Source: CAYPPG01 sp964412555 (GTDB lineage: Bacteria; Hinthialibacterota; Hinthialibacteria; Hinthialibacterales; Hinthialibacteraceae). From it: a DNA stretch of 39,050 nucleotides. Shown one piece after another: positions 26,401 to 33,856 of the stretch (positions are counted from its first letter, which is position 1; every line of letters begins with the position of its first letter). The stretch spans positions 1-39,050 of the forward strand of contig CAYPPG010000069.1 in assembly GCA_964412555.1 (NCBI GenBank), written 5' to 3'. Both the position numbers and the translations under genes were made by a program. The notes beneath the pieces were generated by a model. It ran no database searches and was not told the origin of the DNA. It saw nothing but the letters and a program-made list of their open reading frames with translations.

Positions 26401-28632
26401 ATTCTCATTCACGAGGGGGCCAACTCCAACGCCATTCTCCGCAATCAAATCACGGAAAACGGTGCAAATGGTGTACAAGTGGAAGGCACAGGCACTCGAT
26501 TCAATCAAATTTCTCAAAATTCCATCTCCCGTAATCTGCAAAAAGGCATTCGGCTTGTGAGCAATGGAAATGATGAGATCGCAGCGCCGGTCATTACCCG
26601 GGTTGAACCGCAGCAAAACCTGATTCAAGGTAAAGTGGTTGGAGATGCGCCGGACGGCAGTCAAATTGAAGTGTATGCGGATCCCGATGATGAGGGTTTA
26701 TCGCTGATTGGCATCACACAACTCTTTGCCAAGAAATTTTCACTCACCACAGATATCCCCATCGGGAAAAATTTGCATGCTTTGGTTATTCATCCCGGCG
26801 GCAACGCCTCGGAATTCGGAGAGACATACTTCGAGAGCAAACGGGACAACTTTATCTTCACCGAATACAAAGAAAATCAATCGGATATCTTTCTCTATAA
26901 TTATGTGTCCGAGCGCATCACTCCCTTAACGAACAGCCCCGGCAATGACCATTCACCAAGCCTATCGAGTGACGGGAACCAAATGCTGTTCGTCTCTGAC
27001 CGCGGCGGCAATCCGGATATCTGGTATTTACCGTTTGACACGTTTGCACCGATTTCTGCCGTAAACGATCCCACACCGGATTACGACCCGGATTGGACAC
27101 CAGACGGTTCCAAATTGGTGTACGTCTCCGAACGGGATGGAAATCCGGAAATTTATCTGCAAGGATTAGCAGCAATAGGCGGCGGAGAAATAACTAACAA
27201 CAAAGGAGACCAGGATACCTTTTCCAGTGTAATCCTGCGATCCGCAATGGCTGGTGACGGTTTTGGAGTTCATTTTACTTCAACTGCAAGTTCTCTATCC
27301 CAAATTCAAGTTTTCATGTACGCCGATCCGGCAGCATTCAAATGGGAAATACTAGCGATGGAGAATGGAGTGCCCGGCGGCATACCTATTGCAGAAGGAA
27401 CGGCGGAACCGGTTGAGACTGGCTGGCATGTGATTGAATTGGAAAATGTAACCGTTCCACAAGAGTTTCTCTTCGCGATGTATTACCTTGAAAATGATAA
27501 ACCACAACTCGGTATGACAATGGATGGCGAACTGAACCGTTGGTGGCTCTTTTCCAGAACGAGAGGATGGGTCAATGTCGCGTTTCGCCCGATTATGGTT
27601 AAAGCCTTAACGGGTGGGGGAGAGGAAGTCCCGCAACGTCTCACGGAGCACGATGCAGTAGACCGCTCTCCGGCCGTCTCACCGGATGGGACAAAAATCG
27701 CTTTTCAGTCCATACGAGCGGGGAAACAGGATATTTGGTTAATGGATATCGACGGGACGAATCTTAGGAACTTAACCACGGCTACAGGAAACAGTTCTCT
27801 CCCCGCCTGGTCACCGGATGGGCAGCGCCTTGCATTCGTGAGCGACCGGGATGGAAATCCGGAAATCTATGTCCTGGATATAGAAAGCGGGAATACCTTG
27901 CGAGTCTCCAATCATGAAAGCGTTGATACAGAACCGGTGTGGAATGCGAAAGGCAGTCATATTCTTTTTGCATCCAATCGGGAAAGCGATTATGAAATCT
28001 ATACTCTGAACATCAACAATCCTTCGCCGCAACGAGTCACACGGGGAATCGGTAATCTTCGTGAACCGGAAACCGGATCCCTCAATACAACCATGATTGA
28101 AACGAATGCATCCACGAAACCGGCAGGCAAAGTACAAAAGGGCGAAACGGTTCAAATATCGAAGACGGTTTCTCCCTTCGCTGCCGGAACATTGAACTTG
28201 GATATCACGGATGGAGAAGCGGAGCCGGGTGATTCCGTCAAATTAACGATTCAATTGGAAAATGCCCAAACATTGGGCAATTTAGCTTTTGAACTTTTCT
28301 ATGAATCAAACGTATTGCGTTTACTTGAAGCGCCTGTGGTTCAACTGCAAACCGATCATTCGATGTTTGAAGTCAATCCGGTCATTTATCCGGCTGCCAT
28401 CAATCCATTACGCTTGAATTGGATTGGCGCGGAAGGATTGAGTAGCGGAAACTCGCAGATTCAACTTGCATTCGAAGTCCTCAGCGGAGTCCAAAAGGCA
28501 GAGACGGAAATCGATTTTCGAATCGCCAATGCTTATGATACCGAACTGAATCCATTTGACATCGCAGCAGGAAAGGGAGTACTCACAATCACGGGGAATC
28601 AAACAGAAGTCGAGGGATGGATGATCTATTGA
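20491..28632 (+). CDS. giant secreted modular protein: dockerin, TIG, beta-helix, PD40 repeats, cohesin
   Basis: The 2713-residue protein has a signal peptide (1-32). A dockerin-like domain at 38-109 has the calcium loop D-V-T-G-D-G-M-I-D-G-R-D and a second loop G-D-G-T-L-T-E-E-D. TIG/IPT domains lie at about 121-202, 711-797, 801-897 and 900-985; 203-710 is unassigned. A long right-handed beta-helix covers about 1157-2024, with turns such as NGILITNS and HGILIHEG. A beta domain follows (2032-2117). TolB-type PD40 repeats (S-P-D-G, V-S-D-R-D-G-N-P-E-I-Y) at 2120-2224 and 2380-2523 are split by an inserted beta domain. The last 150 residues look like a cohesin (G-D-S-V-K-L-T-I-Q-L-E-N, then the hydrophobic face). 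It ends T-E-V-E-G-W-M-I-Y. GAGGG precedes the ATG. It is probably a surface or matrix protein; the ligand is unknown. Confidence 0.88.
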   Translation: MRMSLTYSNLGGFAKISLFLMLLIGLAGMAEGQQAIKRGDVTGDGMIDGRDALVTLRSIVGLQTLTDGEQERADVYPNPGVNGRTIGDGTLTEEDVRQMLRYAVRLIPEGNLNGEFYDEPPVINDFQPRTGAVGTQVVISGENFASASPENNIVRLGGIPVPISEITGTHITVEIIEEAQSGAFEVLTPAGKTTSGGQFTVTAIAEGVLDLGAGLNPEEFTIVSTFDENQYVDSQGSFDIGVNRDGVSLLGAASEGDTNNTFLALNLPEMFIDENGKTIRTRQTNQAMQVNAMSTAKTLIFLHPFLATNNPAAVSRLMEILDTIPEVTQFASVIGNRYPQGADGLNDPAVKEAWETAMIAVFNNLPPGLLYSTHTTQGKKIRHSQNISPINHAKNSIQLIPLSNGHSARLVRAGLDYVEVEHLANRRELSVGYPESLDYSPLDWYVKMYRVDPADMPVGVLNPFVAASHGIRQIGTKQTTVIPAKQWTANIDIVGTAINYAFDTASGWLDVGSDNFTYENTTEGVYVLRMYSGSIANTDPEDFQAIATIEDGRANANMAIVLNLSLAVMDFWSLISGSEEGFMRNAIRTGMTKGMTSLIEHSSRLIPPQNDDQTLNALFTVMVEVSKGVADAAKEAGISGAKEKLNETCATVVELSSGILTALSRISSLGKIGERIAGMMGYLLNPLGWEIAPYGPTPLETAFLVVGDPFRPSITRIEPEFGAPGSEVTIYGERFLTDPQHNTVRFGDHPARIVRVENSTQMVVKVPRYLNLFQYYELSIETGASSSIATAPTEFYIDPVPFIQDITPFVGYSPTTNENNPFYGEEGMTVQLRGSYLDLPYGDDTKQVLIGNREAEITYALPDYLTVRIPAGLSGTVPILLRDTERGHESNTVYFDIYDPPRIRSLSSTEVQAGESFTIRGSNLVNARVKIGDEWATVTSTTRNQVIVQMPTVGEENESFRVEVWTPSGSASTQVTRAEGLTVPRPVALPQGAEIPVNDPTNSNIGANGKITLAEAVDIANGTINPFRNGYDDNNINTYTYFRNVRDEETGETRLVNVGTRPEFIPGGFGSETHNYYDVTLDDDENEISRSLTRSESLDATDDDKEEGDFIRYWGRSLPDPDEFNLAPYRDRIRIESGERVVSGDLDMGPQDEIEMRSISRWEVNGGLTISNNNKISFEGTIQANNPIVLSGNSVIDGDATLENASLILENEIGIEMRSLTILNARSHGVEIRNGGLNELSYFTMDQCGQNGILITNSPENKFRYTTINQCENHGIEIQASHLTQIHLDSGNNPTRPGIANCQNGVLITNSRNCTISSDRYQSEPSITECRGHGILIQNGGFHTLEYLRIQNNGQCGILCSDSEANVIFYSVLFGNQDDAIRLNGGSGSNYLIDLNIFENQGNGVLIQGTENHGNELRYLHIGYNWRTGQFAGNGKNGIKLTGGASDNFIRNSEMYLCQENGILITGANTINNQILDSDIAYQTHDENADYGNQMDGIRIEQSAGNTIIMTNVGQNVGHGINLQDSSDNFIENCKIGDPRSFYSDSDYYRPNQKRGMRIAGNVIGNIISACTFSQNLEGGLLLDGINHPDASDNVPSVLARLCTVGHYKGASNIRSRDESRTAGPAIECNNVSFIIFENITTFKHDTGVLIGGDQNNALTFEQLQIRSSIGKGLHVQNAQDLFFDGLYITGCEEDGIYLKNVEDAEFTNPPPPPNVTPYHIASANKGNGAYFESCKNFTVQYGSFSNNDKNGVLLVDSEDFFVWDSWFWENVMNGISVQNTSELSFGRIRPQRNTGMGIKLVNATNLELLGTPPPRMGFFITQNKGGGLWIENSQNIQIGKIDREGSISTSNPSPNIVITGDQTRNVTIECCNLMDAYDSECIRIDGGKGIRIGSSQPGSVNNIERNGPVGILVQGANTEAAILNNIIGEHEMYESGERILGNDIGIVLEQGANHILIQGNIINANRSHGILIHEGANSNAILRNQITENGANGVQVEGTGTRFNQISQNSISRNLQKGIRLVSNGNDEIAAPVITRVEPQQNLIQGKVVGDAPDGSQIEVYADPDDEGLSLIGITQLFAKKFSLTTDIPIGKNLHALVIHPGGNASEFGETYFESKRDNFIFTEYKENQSDIFLYNYVSERITPLTNSPGNDHSPSLSSDGNQMLFVSDRGGNPDIWYLPFDTFAPISAVNDPTPDYDPDWTPDGSKLVYVSERDGNPEIYLQGLAAIGGGEITNNKGDQDTFSSVILRSAMAGDGFGVHFTSTASSLSQIQVFMYADPAAFKWEILAMENGVPGGIPIAEGTAEPVETGWHVIELENVTVPQEFLFAMYYLENDKPQLGMTMDGELNRWWLFSRTRGWVNVAFRPIMVKALTGGGEEVPQRLTEHDAVDRSPAVSPDGTKIAFQSIRAGKQDIWLMDIDGTNLRNLTTATGNSSLPAWSPDGQRLAFVSDRDGNPEIYVLDIESGNTLRVSNHESVDTEPVWNAKGSHILFASNRESDYEIYTLNINNPSPQRVTRGIGNLREPETGSLNTTMIETNASTKPAGKVQKGETVQISKTVSPFAAGTLNLDITDGEAEPGDSVKLTIQLENAQTLGNLAFELFYESNVLRLLEAPVVQLQTDHSMFEVNPVIYPAAINPLRLNWIGAEGLSSGNSQIQLAFEVLSGVQKAETEIDFRIANAYDTELNPFDIAAGKGVLTITGNQTEVEGWMIY

Positions 28633-28848
28633 CAATCAATCCTTATGTCTCCTGCGGATCATGACAATATTCATATTTTGGACACCCACTGCCCATTTAC
28701 CAAACCTATCGCAGTAATCTATAATCAGTTAGTCATGATACGGAAAGTGTTTCTTCTCAAATAAAAGTGTTATGCAGATCAAATGGAAAGTAAAACATTT
28801 ACAGAAAAATGTGATTTATAAAAAATAAAAGGGAAGGAGGAATCACCC

Positions 28849-30285
28849 ATGCGAAAATTTTCACCATTTTTAGTCTTTTTTGTCCTTTGTTGGGTAACCG
28901 ATAGCGAAGCGGCAACGTGGATCGTCAAAAAAGACGGCACCGGCGATACCACCACCATTCAAGAAGCACTCAATCAAGCAGCAAGCGGGGACATCGTCGA
29001 AATCGGCGATGATGGCACTTATGTCGAAGACGTCACCATCAGTCCGGTACTTGCTCAAATGGGGATCCCCGCCGCTCCACTCCTTTCATTCACCTTACAG
29101 GCAGCAGAGGGAAAACATCCAGTGATTCAAGCGGCAAACTTGGAATCCAGTCAACGAATGAGCGCTATCGGCGTTCCCGGCCGCGACATGATTGGACTCA
29201 TGATTTGGGGATGTCAAGATGCCGCCATCCAGGGTGTGGAAATCATCAATCTCGAAAACACCGTCAATGCATTTAACGTACAAGCATCACTCGTGATCGC
29301 CGATTCAGTCAATGTATCGATTCAGGGATGCACAATTCGGGGACCTGCAGCTGCCTCCTCGGGAGAAGGCGCTGGAATCATTATAGCCGGTGTGCAGGCG
29401 CAACCGTTTCTCACAGATAACATTGCCGTCCGTGACACTCTTGTTACAGAAACCCATTATGGAATCATATCGGCAGTATTTCAGAAAGATTCCGGAGCCG
29501 ATCCGAATCAGGTCACTATTGAGAACTGCCGGTTTCTTACCGGTTTTGAATCCGCTATCGATGTGGACAATGCCAGAGAAATGATCATCCGTGACTGTTT
29601 TATGGATGGATACAATCATGGGATTCATTTTGCCGGTGGGAATTCACTGGTTGAAGATTGCATGATCATCAATTCACTTCAGGAAGGTCTCGAAGCTCAA
29701 ATCGATACCAACTGGAACGATTCCATCGATGGTGGGGTCGTCCGGCGTTGTGCCTTTATTGCAAACGGCTTCAGCGGCACTTATGCCGGTGTTCGCTGCA
29801 CCGATGGACCGCTTCGCTTCGAACATTGCATTGTGGCCGGGAATGCAGGACCAGGGATCAAAGTCACGACCGGCTCACAATCCGATGTCAGTGCCGTCTT
29901 CGATCATTGCGATATCTATGAAAATCTGGGGGAATTTGAGGTGTATATCGAAGGTGGTGGTTCCCAACTTGCCGAATTAACTATCACAAACAGCAACATC
30001 GTCAGCACCGGCGGCGGTATCAACAACGAAGTTGAAACCGAAGCCGTGACAGCTCAATACAACAATGTTTTCGTGAAATTCGAAAATTACATCAACGTCA
30101 ATGCAGAACACAGTATGTCGGTCGATCCGATGTACGTGTCCCCATCCATGGATGCAAGTGATTTTTCCTTCGGCGATTTTCAACTCGACCCGCAGTCGCC
30201 GGTTTTGACTGCGGGAGTTGGGAATTCGGCAATTGGTTCGCAAACGGAAGACTCCGTTCCTGTCTTGAATTGGCATTTATACTAA
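28849..30285 (+). CDS. secreted right-handed beta-helix protein
   Basis: This 478-residue protein has a signal peptide (MRKFSPFLVFFVLCWVTDSEA) and a strong AAGGAGG. The mature part opens with T-W-I-V-K-K-D-G-T-G-D and TIQEALNQAASGDIVEI, the usual cap and first rungs of pectin-lyase-like helices. Rungs follow such as NVSIQGCTIRG, NQVTIENCRF and RFEHCIVAGNAGPGI. No clear lyase or hydrolase catalytic set is visible, so binding to a polysaccharide or a structural role are both possible. It ends V-P-V-L-N-W-H-L-Y, matching the C-terminal motif of the giant protein 216 bases upstream. A Gfo/Idh/MocA gene follows after 17 bases and is probably co-transcribed. Confidence 0.82.
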   Translation: MRKFSPFLVFFVLCWVTDSEAATWIVKKDGTGDTTTIQEALNQAASGDIVEIGDDGTYVEDVTISPVLAQMGIPAAPLLSFTLQAAEGKHPVIQAANLESSQRMSAIGVPGRDMIGLMIWGCQDAAIQGVEIINLENTVNAFNVQASLVIADSVNVSIQGCTIRGPAAASSGEGAGIIIAGVQAQPFLTDNIAVRDTLVTETHYGIISAVFQKDSGADPNQVTIENCRFLTGFESAIDVDNAREMIIRDCFMDGYNHGIHFAGGNSLVEDCMIINSLQEGLEAQIDTNWNDSIDGGVVRRCAFIANGFSGTYAGVRCTDGPLRFEHCIVAGNAGPGIKVTTGSQSDVSAVFDHCDIYENLGEFEVYIEGGGSQLAELTITNSNIVSTGGGINNEVETEAVTAQYNNVFVKFENYINVNAEHSMSVDPMYVSPSMDASDFSFGDFQLDPQSPVLTAGVGNSAIGSQTEDSVPVLNWHLY

Positions 30286-30302
30286 ACATTAGGGAGAAAG
30301 TT

Positions 30303-31667
30303 ATGAAGGAACAAAAATTTTCGAGACGAAATTTCGTGAAAGGCTGGGCAGCGTCTTCTGCACTGATCGTTTCCAGCTCGATCATGGGACGCGAAGGCCA
30401 TACCGCGCCAAACGATAAGTTAAACATCGCCGGCATCGGCGTCGGTGGCAAAGGCGCGGGCGATATTCGCGACGTCAGCACGGAAAATATCATCGCATTG
30501 TGTGATGCGGATTCTCAACGCGCCGCCGGTACGTTCGACCGCTTCCCGAACGCGAAAAAATACAAAGATTTTCGCATTATGCTGGAAGAGATGGACAAGG
30601 AGATCGACGCTGTCGTGGTTGCAACTCCCGATCATGTTCACGGCGTTGCCGCGATGAAAGCGATCAAACAAAAGAAACACGTTTTCTGCCAAAAACCGCT
30701 TTGTCATTCCATCTACGAAACCCGCATGCTGACCGAAGAAGCGCGCAAGCAAGGCGTCCAAACCCAAATGGGCAATCAGGGACATTCCACCGACGAGATT
30801 CGCATGCTCTGCGAATGGATCGCCGACGGCGCGATCGGCCCCGTTCGCCAAGTTTATGCCTGGAGCGACCGTCCGGTTGGCGGCGATCCCTGGTCCGATT
30901 TTCTCGTGCAAAGCCGTCCGAAAGAAACCCCGCCGGTACCCGATCATCTGGATTGGGATCTGTGGCTGGGACCGGCTCACTATCGACCCTATCATCCTGA
31001 CTATTGCCCGACTCAATGGCGCAGTTGGATCGATTTCGGCACCGGCGCCATCGGCGATATGGGCTGCCATATCATGGATCCGGCATTTTGGGCACTCAAA
31101 TTGGGAGCGCCAACCTATGTGGAAGCGGCAACAACCCATTGCGATCCGGAAGTCGCAGCCGAAACCTACCCGCGAGCCTCTATTGTCCGCTATCAATTCC
31201 CGGCCCGCGGTGAAATGCCGCCCGTGCAAATGACCTGGTTCGACGGACGCTTAAAACCTCCGATACCGGACGGATTGTCAAGCGGTAAAAAGTTGGGAGG
31301 CAACGGCGCAATGTTCATCGGTGAAAAAGGCATCATTCTTCATGGTTCGCACGGAGCCAGCGGTCTTCGCCTCGAACCGGAATCCTTGATGAAAGAATAC
31401 AAACGCCCGCCAGCTTCTATCCCGCGCGTCAAAGGGGAATCCAATGGACATGCACAAGATTGGGTACGGGCTTGCAAGGATGGAAAGCCGGCTAGTTCCA
31501 ATTTCGAATACGGCGGCTCTTTAACCGAAATGGCGCTATTGGGAGTCCTGGCTTTACAAATCAGAGATGAACGGCTGTATTGGGATGCAAAAAATTTAAA
31601 AATAACGAACAACGAAGAAGCAAACAAAATCGTAAAACCGGTATTCCGCGAAGGCTGGACATTATAA
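30303..31667 (+). CDS. Tat-exported Gfo/Idh/MocA-family oxidoreductase
   Basis: This 454-residue protein begins with a twin-arginine signal (KFSRRNFVKGWAASSALIV); AGGGAGAAAG precedes ATG 30303, preferred over the longer frame from 30270 that overlaps the upstream gene. The Rossmann part reads L-N-I-A-G-I-G-V-G-G-K-G and the motif corresponding to E-K-P is C-Q-K-P-L-C-H, so the lysine is kept. WFDGRLKPP and the GGNGAMFIGEKG segment are typical of the large Tat subfamily common in Planctomycetes-like and candidate-phylum genomes. It probably acts on a sugar or polyol in the periplasm. It follows the beta-helix gene in an operon-like arrangement and converges with the URO-D-like gene only four bases away. 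Confidence 0.9.
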   Translation: MKEQKFSRRNFVKGWAASSALIVSSSIMGREGHTAPNDKLNIAGIGVGGKGAGDIRDVSTENIIALCDADSQRAAGTFDRFPNAKKYKDFRIMLEEMDKEIDAVVVATPDHVHGVAAMKAIKQKKHVFCQKPLCHSIYETRMLTEEARKQGVQTQMGNQGHSTDEIRMLCEWIADGAIGPVRQVYAWSDRPVGGDPWSDFLVQSRPKETPPVPDHLDWDLWLGPAHYRPYHPDYCPTQWRSWIDFGTGAIGDMGCHIMDPAFWALKLGAPTYVEAATTHCDPEVAAETYPRASIVRYQFPARGEMPPVQMTWFDGRLKPPIPDGLSSGKKLGGNGAMFIGEKGIILHGSHGASGLRLEPESLMKEYKRPPASIPRVKGESNGHAQDWVRACKDGKPASSNFEYGGSLTEMALLGVLALQIRDERLYWDAKNLKITNNEEANKIVKPVFREGWTL

Positions 31668-31671
31668 AGAA

Positions 31672-32817
31672 TCAATAATCCCGATATTCCTTCGCCGCTT
31701 CCCACAAAGCGATGATATTTTCCGCTGGGACATCGGCTTGAATGTTGTGAACTGTGTTAAACACATATCCCCCACCGGGCTTGAAGATTTCCATCAATTC
31801 CCTTACTTGACTGCGTACCTCATCAGAGGTGCCATGCGCAAATACCCCTTGTGTATCGATTCCTCCCCCCCATAGCACAAGTTGCTTGCCATATTGCTCT
31901 TTTAATTCCTCCGGATTCATCCCTTTGGAACTAATCTGGATGGGATTGAGAATATCGACACCGTTGTCGATGATTTCGGGTATCAGTTCGACAATGGAAC
32001 CGCAGGAGTGATACCAGAGTTTGGCTTGGGTTTTCGATTTGATAAATTGGTACAACGCTTTCTGACGCGGTTTGACGAGTTTTCGGTAGATTTCGGGAGA
32101 AAAGAGAGGGCCGTTTTGCATGCCGATATCATCGCCTACACACACCACATGCAGCAAATCCCCGACTTCCTTCAAAAAAGTATCATGGAAATCCATCCAA
32201 TATTGAAGAGTATGGTCAAGCAGCTTCTCGACGTAACGTGGTTCTTCCACCATATCCATATAAAACCGCTCGAAACCGCGCATATACCAGCAAATTTCAA
32301 ACACGACACCGGTAATCCCGCTGACCAACGCATAATCGGTTTCATCGTGCATCCGTTGCGCATACTCACGAAGCCCTTTGAATGGAGTTGCATCTTTCCC
32401 ATCCGGCCAATCAAAATAATCCAGGTCTTCGTATTTCAGATTCGCCAAAGGATGTCCGATAATATCGCAATACAGCCCCTCGCCAGGCGCATGCCCCGGC
32501 ATCGCCCAGGTTACTCCGAAACCATCGGTGAATCCCCAAAAACCAGGCTTGACCTCCTTCAATTCCGGAACAGGCAGGAACATCCCCGGCCGGACATAAC
32601 GGGTATCGATTCCGAAACGTTGAAGCACCGTTTCACTCGGCGCCGCCAACTGCTGCACGACATCCATGATGACGATTTCTTCATCCAGCCCGAAATAATC
32701 GAGAACTTTCTGATAGGCGATGCGATGAATGCCGGTTTGGTTGCCCCCTACATCAAGAGGCACTTTATCCGGCTCCTGGTGATCGAGTGCCGTCATGAGG
32801 CGCTGGCGTGAGTTCAT
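31672..32817 (-). CDS. uroporphyrinogen decarboxylase-family protein (MtaA/CmuA type)
   Basis: This 381-residue protein belongs to the URO-D superfamily but lacks the N-terminal RQAGR signature of HemE. It is closer to the methyltransferase and dehalogenation branch (MtaA, CmuA, VdhA-like), where a zinc-bound corrinoid methyl or aryl group is transferred. The start M-N-S-R-Q-R-L, the segment W-Y-H-S-C-G-S (likely metal ligands) and L-W-G-G-G-I-D-T are seen. Such genes are very frequent in this sort of genome with unknown substrates. ATG 32817 has GGAG nine bases upstream. No corrinoid protein or reductive activator gene lies next to it. Confidence 0.85.
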   Translation of the reverse strand: MNSRQRLMTALDHQEPDKVPLDVGGNQTGIHRIAYQKVLDYFGLDEEIVIMDVVQQLAAPSETVLQRFGIDTRYVRPGMFLPVPELKEVKPGFWGFTDGFGVTWAMPGHAPGEGLYCDIIGHPLANLKYEDLDYFDWPDGKDATPFKGLREYAQRMHDETDYALVSGITGVVFEICWYMRGFERFYMDMVEEPRYVEKLLDHTLQYWMDFHDTFLKEVGDLLHVVCVGDDIGMQNGPLFSPEIYRKLVKPRQKALYQFIKSKTQAKLWYHSCGSIVELIPEIIDNGVDILNPIQISSKGMNPEELKEQYGKQLVLWGGGIDTQGVFAHGTSDEVRSQVRELMEIFKPGGGYVFNTVHNIQADVPAENIIALWEAAKEYRDY

Positions 32818-33000
32818 GTGAAATGTCTCCAATATGATTATATCAAGTGAACAATTATACCCTTAAAGACTTGCTCTGCTGAAGGATACGCGGAAACATG
32901 GTCAAAATATTGATATACAACATTCAGACTATTAGAATGGTGATACATATAGTGAGTTATACGTTATGTATTCTAGATATTGATTGTGATTTGGAGTAAA

Positions 33001-33063
33001 ATGGATGAACGAATGAAGAATCAGCAAGATAATTTTTCCCCTGTAAAGAGATCCAATTCATGA
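33001..33063 (+). CDS. 20-codon leader-like ORF before the DUF6602-like gene
   Basis: ATG at 33001 has GGAG at 32993-32996 and reads 20 codons (M-D-E-R-M-K-N-Q-Q-D...) to TGA at 33061-33063. Its stop overlaps the next ATG (33060) by the ATGA arrangement, so it could couple translation to the following gene. It may equally be the broken-off N-terminus of that gene. The AT-rich 180 bases before it show no other feature. Confidence 0.3.
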   Translation: MDERMKNQQDNFSPVKRSNS

Positions 33064-33561
33064 TTTTATCCCATACTAATGCTATAGAAAAAGTACTCCT
33101 AGCACAAAGTATTGCTGCAAATACTGCGGGGCATCCCAATCTGAGGGGTGGTCCACGAGAATGGTTTATACGAGATTTTCTTGAGAATCATTTACCAAGT
33201 ACTCTTCAACTGGGTCAAGGTGAGATCATTGATGAAGACTCTAAACCACATCCCTCACAAAAAAAATTACAGACCTCAAGTAGATATCGTCATTTTTCGC
33301 CGAGATTTACCCAGGATTACTTACTCTAAAGAAAATGCAGCGTATCTTGTTGAAACTATTGTTGCTACAATAGAAAGTAAATCTGTTATCGATAAAAAAC
33401 AATTGGAAAACGCCTGCAAAGTGGCCAAAACCCATAAAACATTAAAACGAAGACCTTCGTCGCTCATCTTTGGGCATGAACCTCCTTCTATTCTTTCAGT
33501 TCCCCCAAGCACTCATGGCTATGTTACGAAAGTTCTTTTTGAAAAATTTGAGACTCTATAG
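33060..33561 (+). pseudogene. frameshifted DUF6602-like protein
   Basis: The N-terminal half (frame of ATG 33060, ribosome site AAGAG) has P-R-E-W-F-I-R-D-F-L, L-P-S-T and G-Q-G-E-I-I-D. The continuation in the next frame has P-Q-V-D-I-V-I-F, then VETIVATIESKSVIDKKQL. Together these match a DUF6602-type pattern (RExxxxxFL...LPxxxxxGxGxIID...QxDIVI...ExKS), a fold related to nuclease-type domains. The shift falls in an eight-A run near 33259-33267. Corrected, the product would be about 166 residues. It may be decay, a sequencing or assembly error, or a programmed frameshift. Confidence 0.6.
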
Positions 33562-33572
33562 GAGATTATTCA

Positions 33573-33841
33573 ATGAAAGTTGACGTGTATAAAGCAAAGA
33601 AATCGTCACCAACTGGTGAAAGAACATATGTTTTTGTTCGCCATAAAGAAGATATCAGAAGTTTGTCAAAAAAATCCGTGATAAATTCGGAAAACTGTTA
33701 CTAGATAAGACAATTGATATCAATCCGGGTGAGCAACGAATTGCTCTCGATACCGACAAAGCCATCGATGATATTGAAAAAAATGGGTACCATATTGAAA
33801 AACCAAAGATTGAATCTGTAGTCTCAATTAGTGGTTCATGA
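33573..33841 (+). pseudogene. frameshifted YcgL-like protein
   Basis: From ATG 33573 the frame reads M-K-V-D-V-Y-K-A-K-K and Y-V-F-V-R-H-K-E-D-I, then reaches an early stop after a seven-A run near 33667-33673. One frame over, it continues F-G-K-L-L-L-D-K-T-I-D-I-N-P and D-I-E-K-N-G-Y-H-I-E to TGA at 33839-33841. The joined 89-residue product resembles YcgL-domain proteins (MxxxVYKSxK, YLYV, G.P...L.L, NGFYL). It begins 11 bases after the DUF6602-like gene, so the two form one cassette. The gene is intact except for this single shift. Confidence 0.55.
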
Positions 33842-33856
33842 CCAACTTAGCCAACC

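Noticed and set aside
31672..32817. hemE (uroporphyrinogen decarboxylase proper)
   Set aside because: The HemE N-terminal RQAGR signature is missing and the C-terminal metal-ligand pattern fits the MtaA/CmuA branch.
33148..33561. ORF at 33148-33561 as an independent gene
   Set aside because: Its N-terminal part overlaps the start of the DUF6602-like gene in another frame. Only the part after the A8 run has family similarity, so it is the second half of the frameshifted gene.
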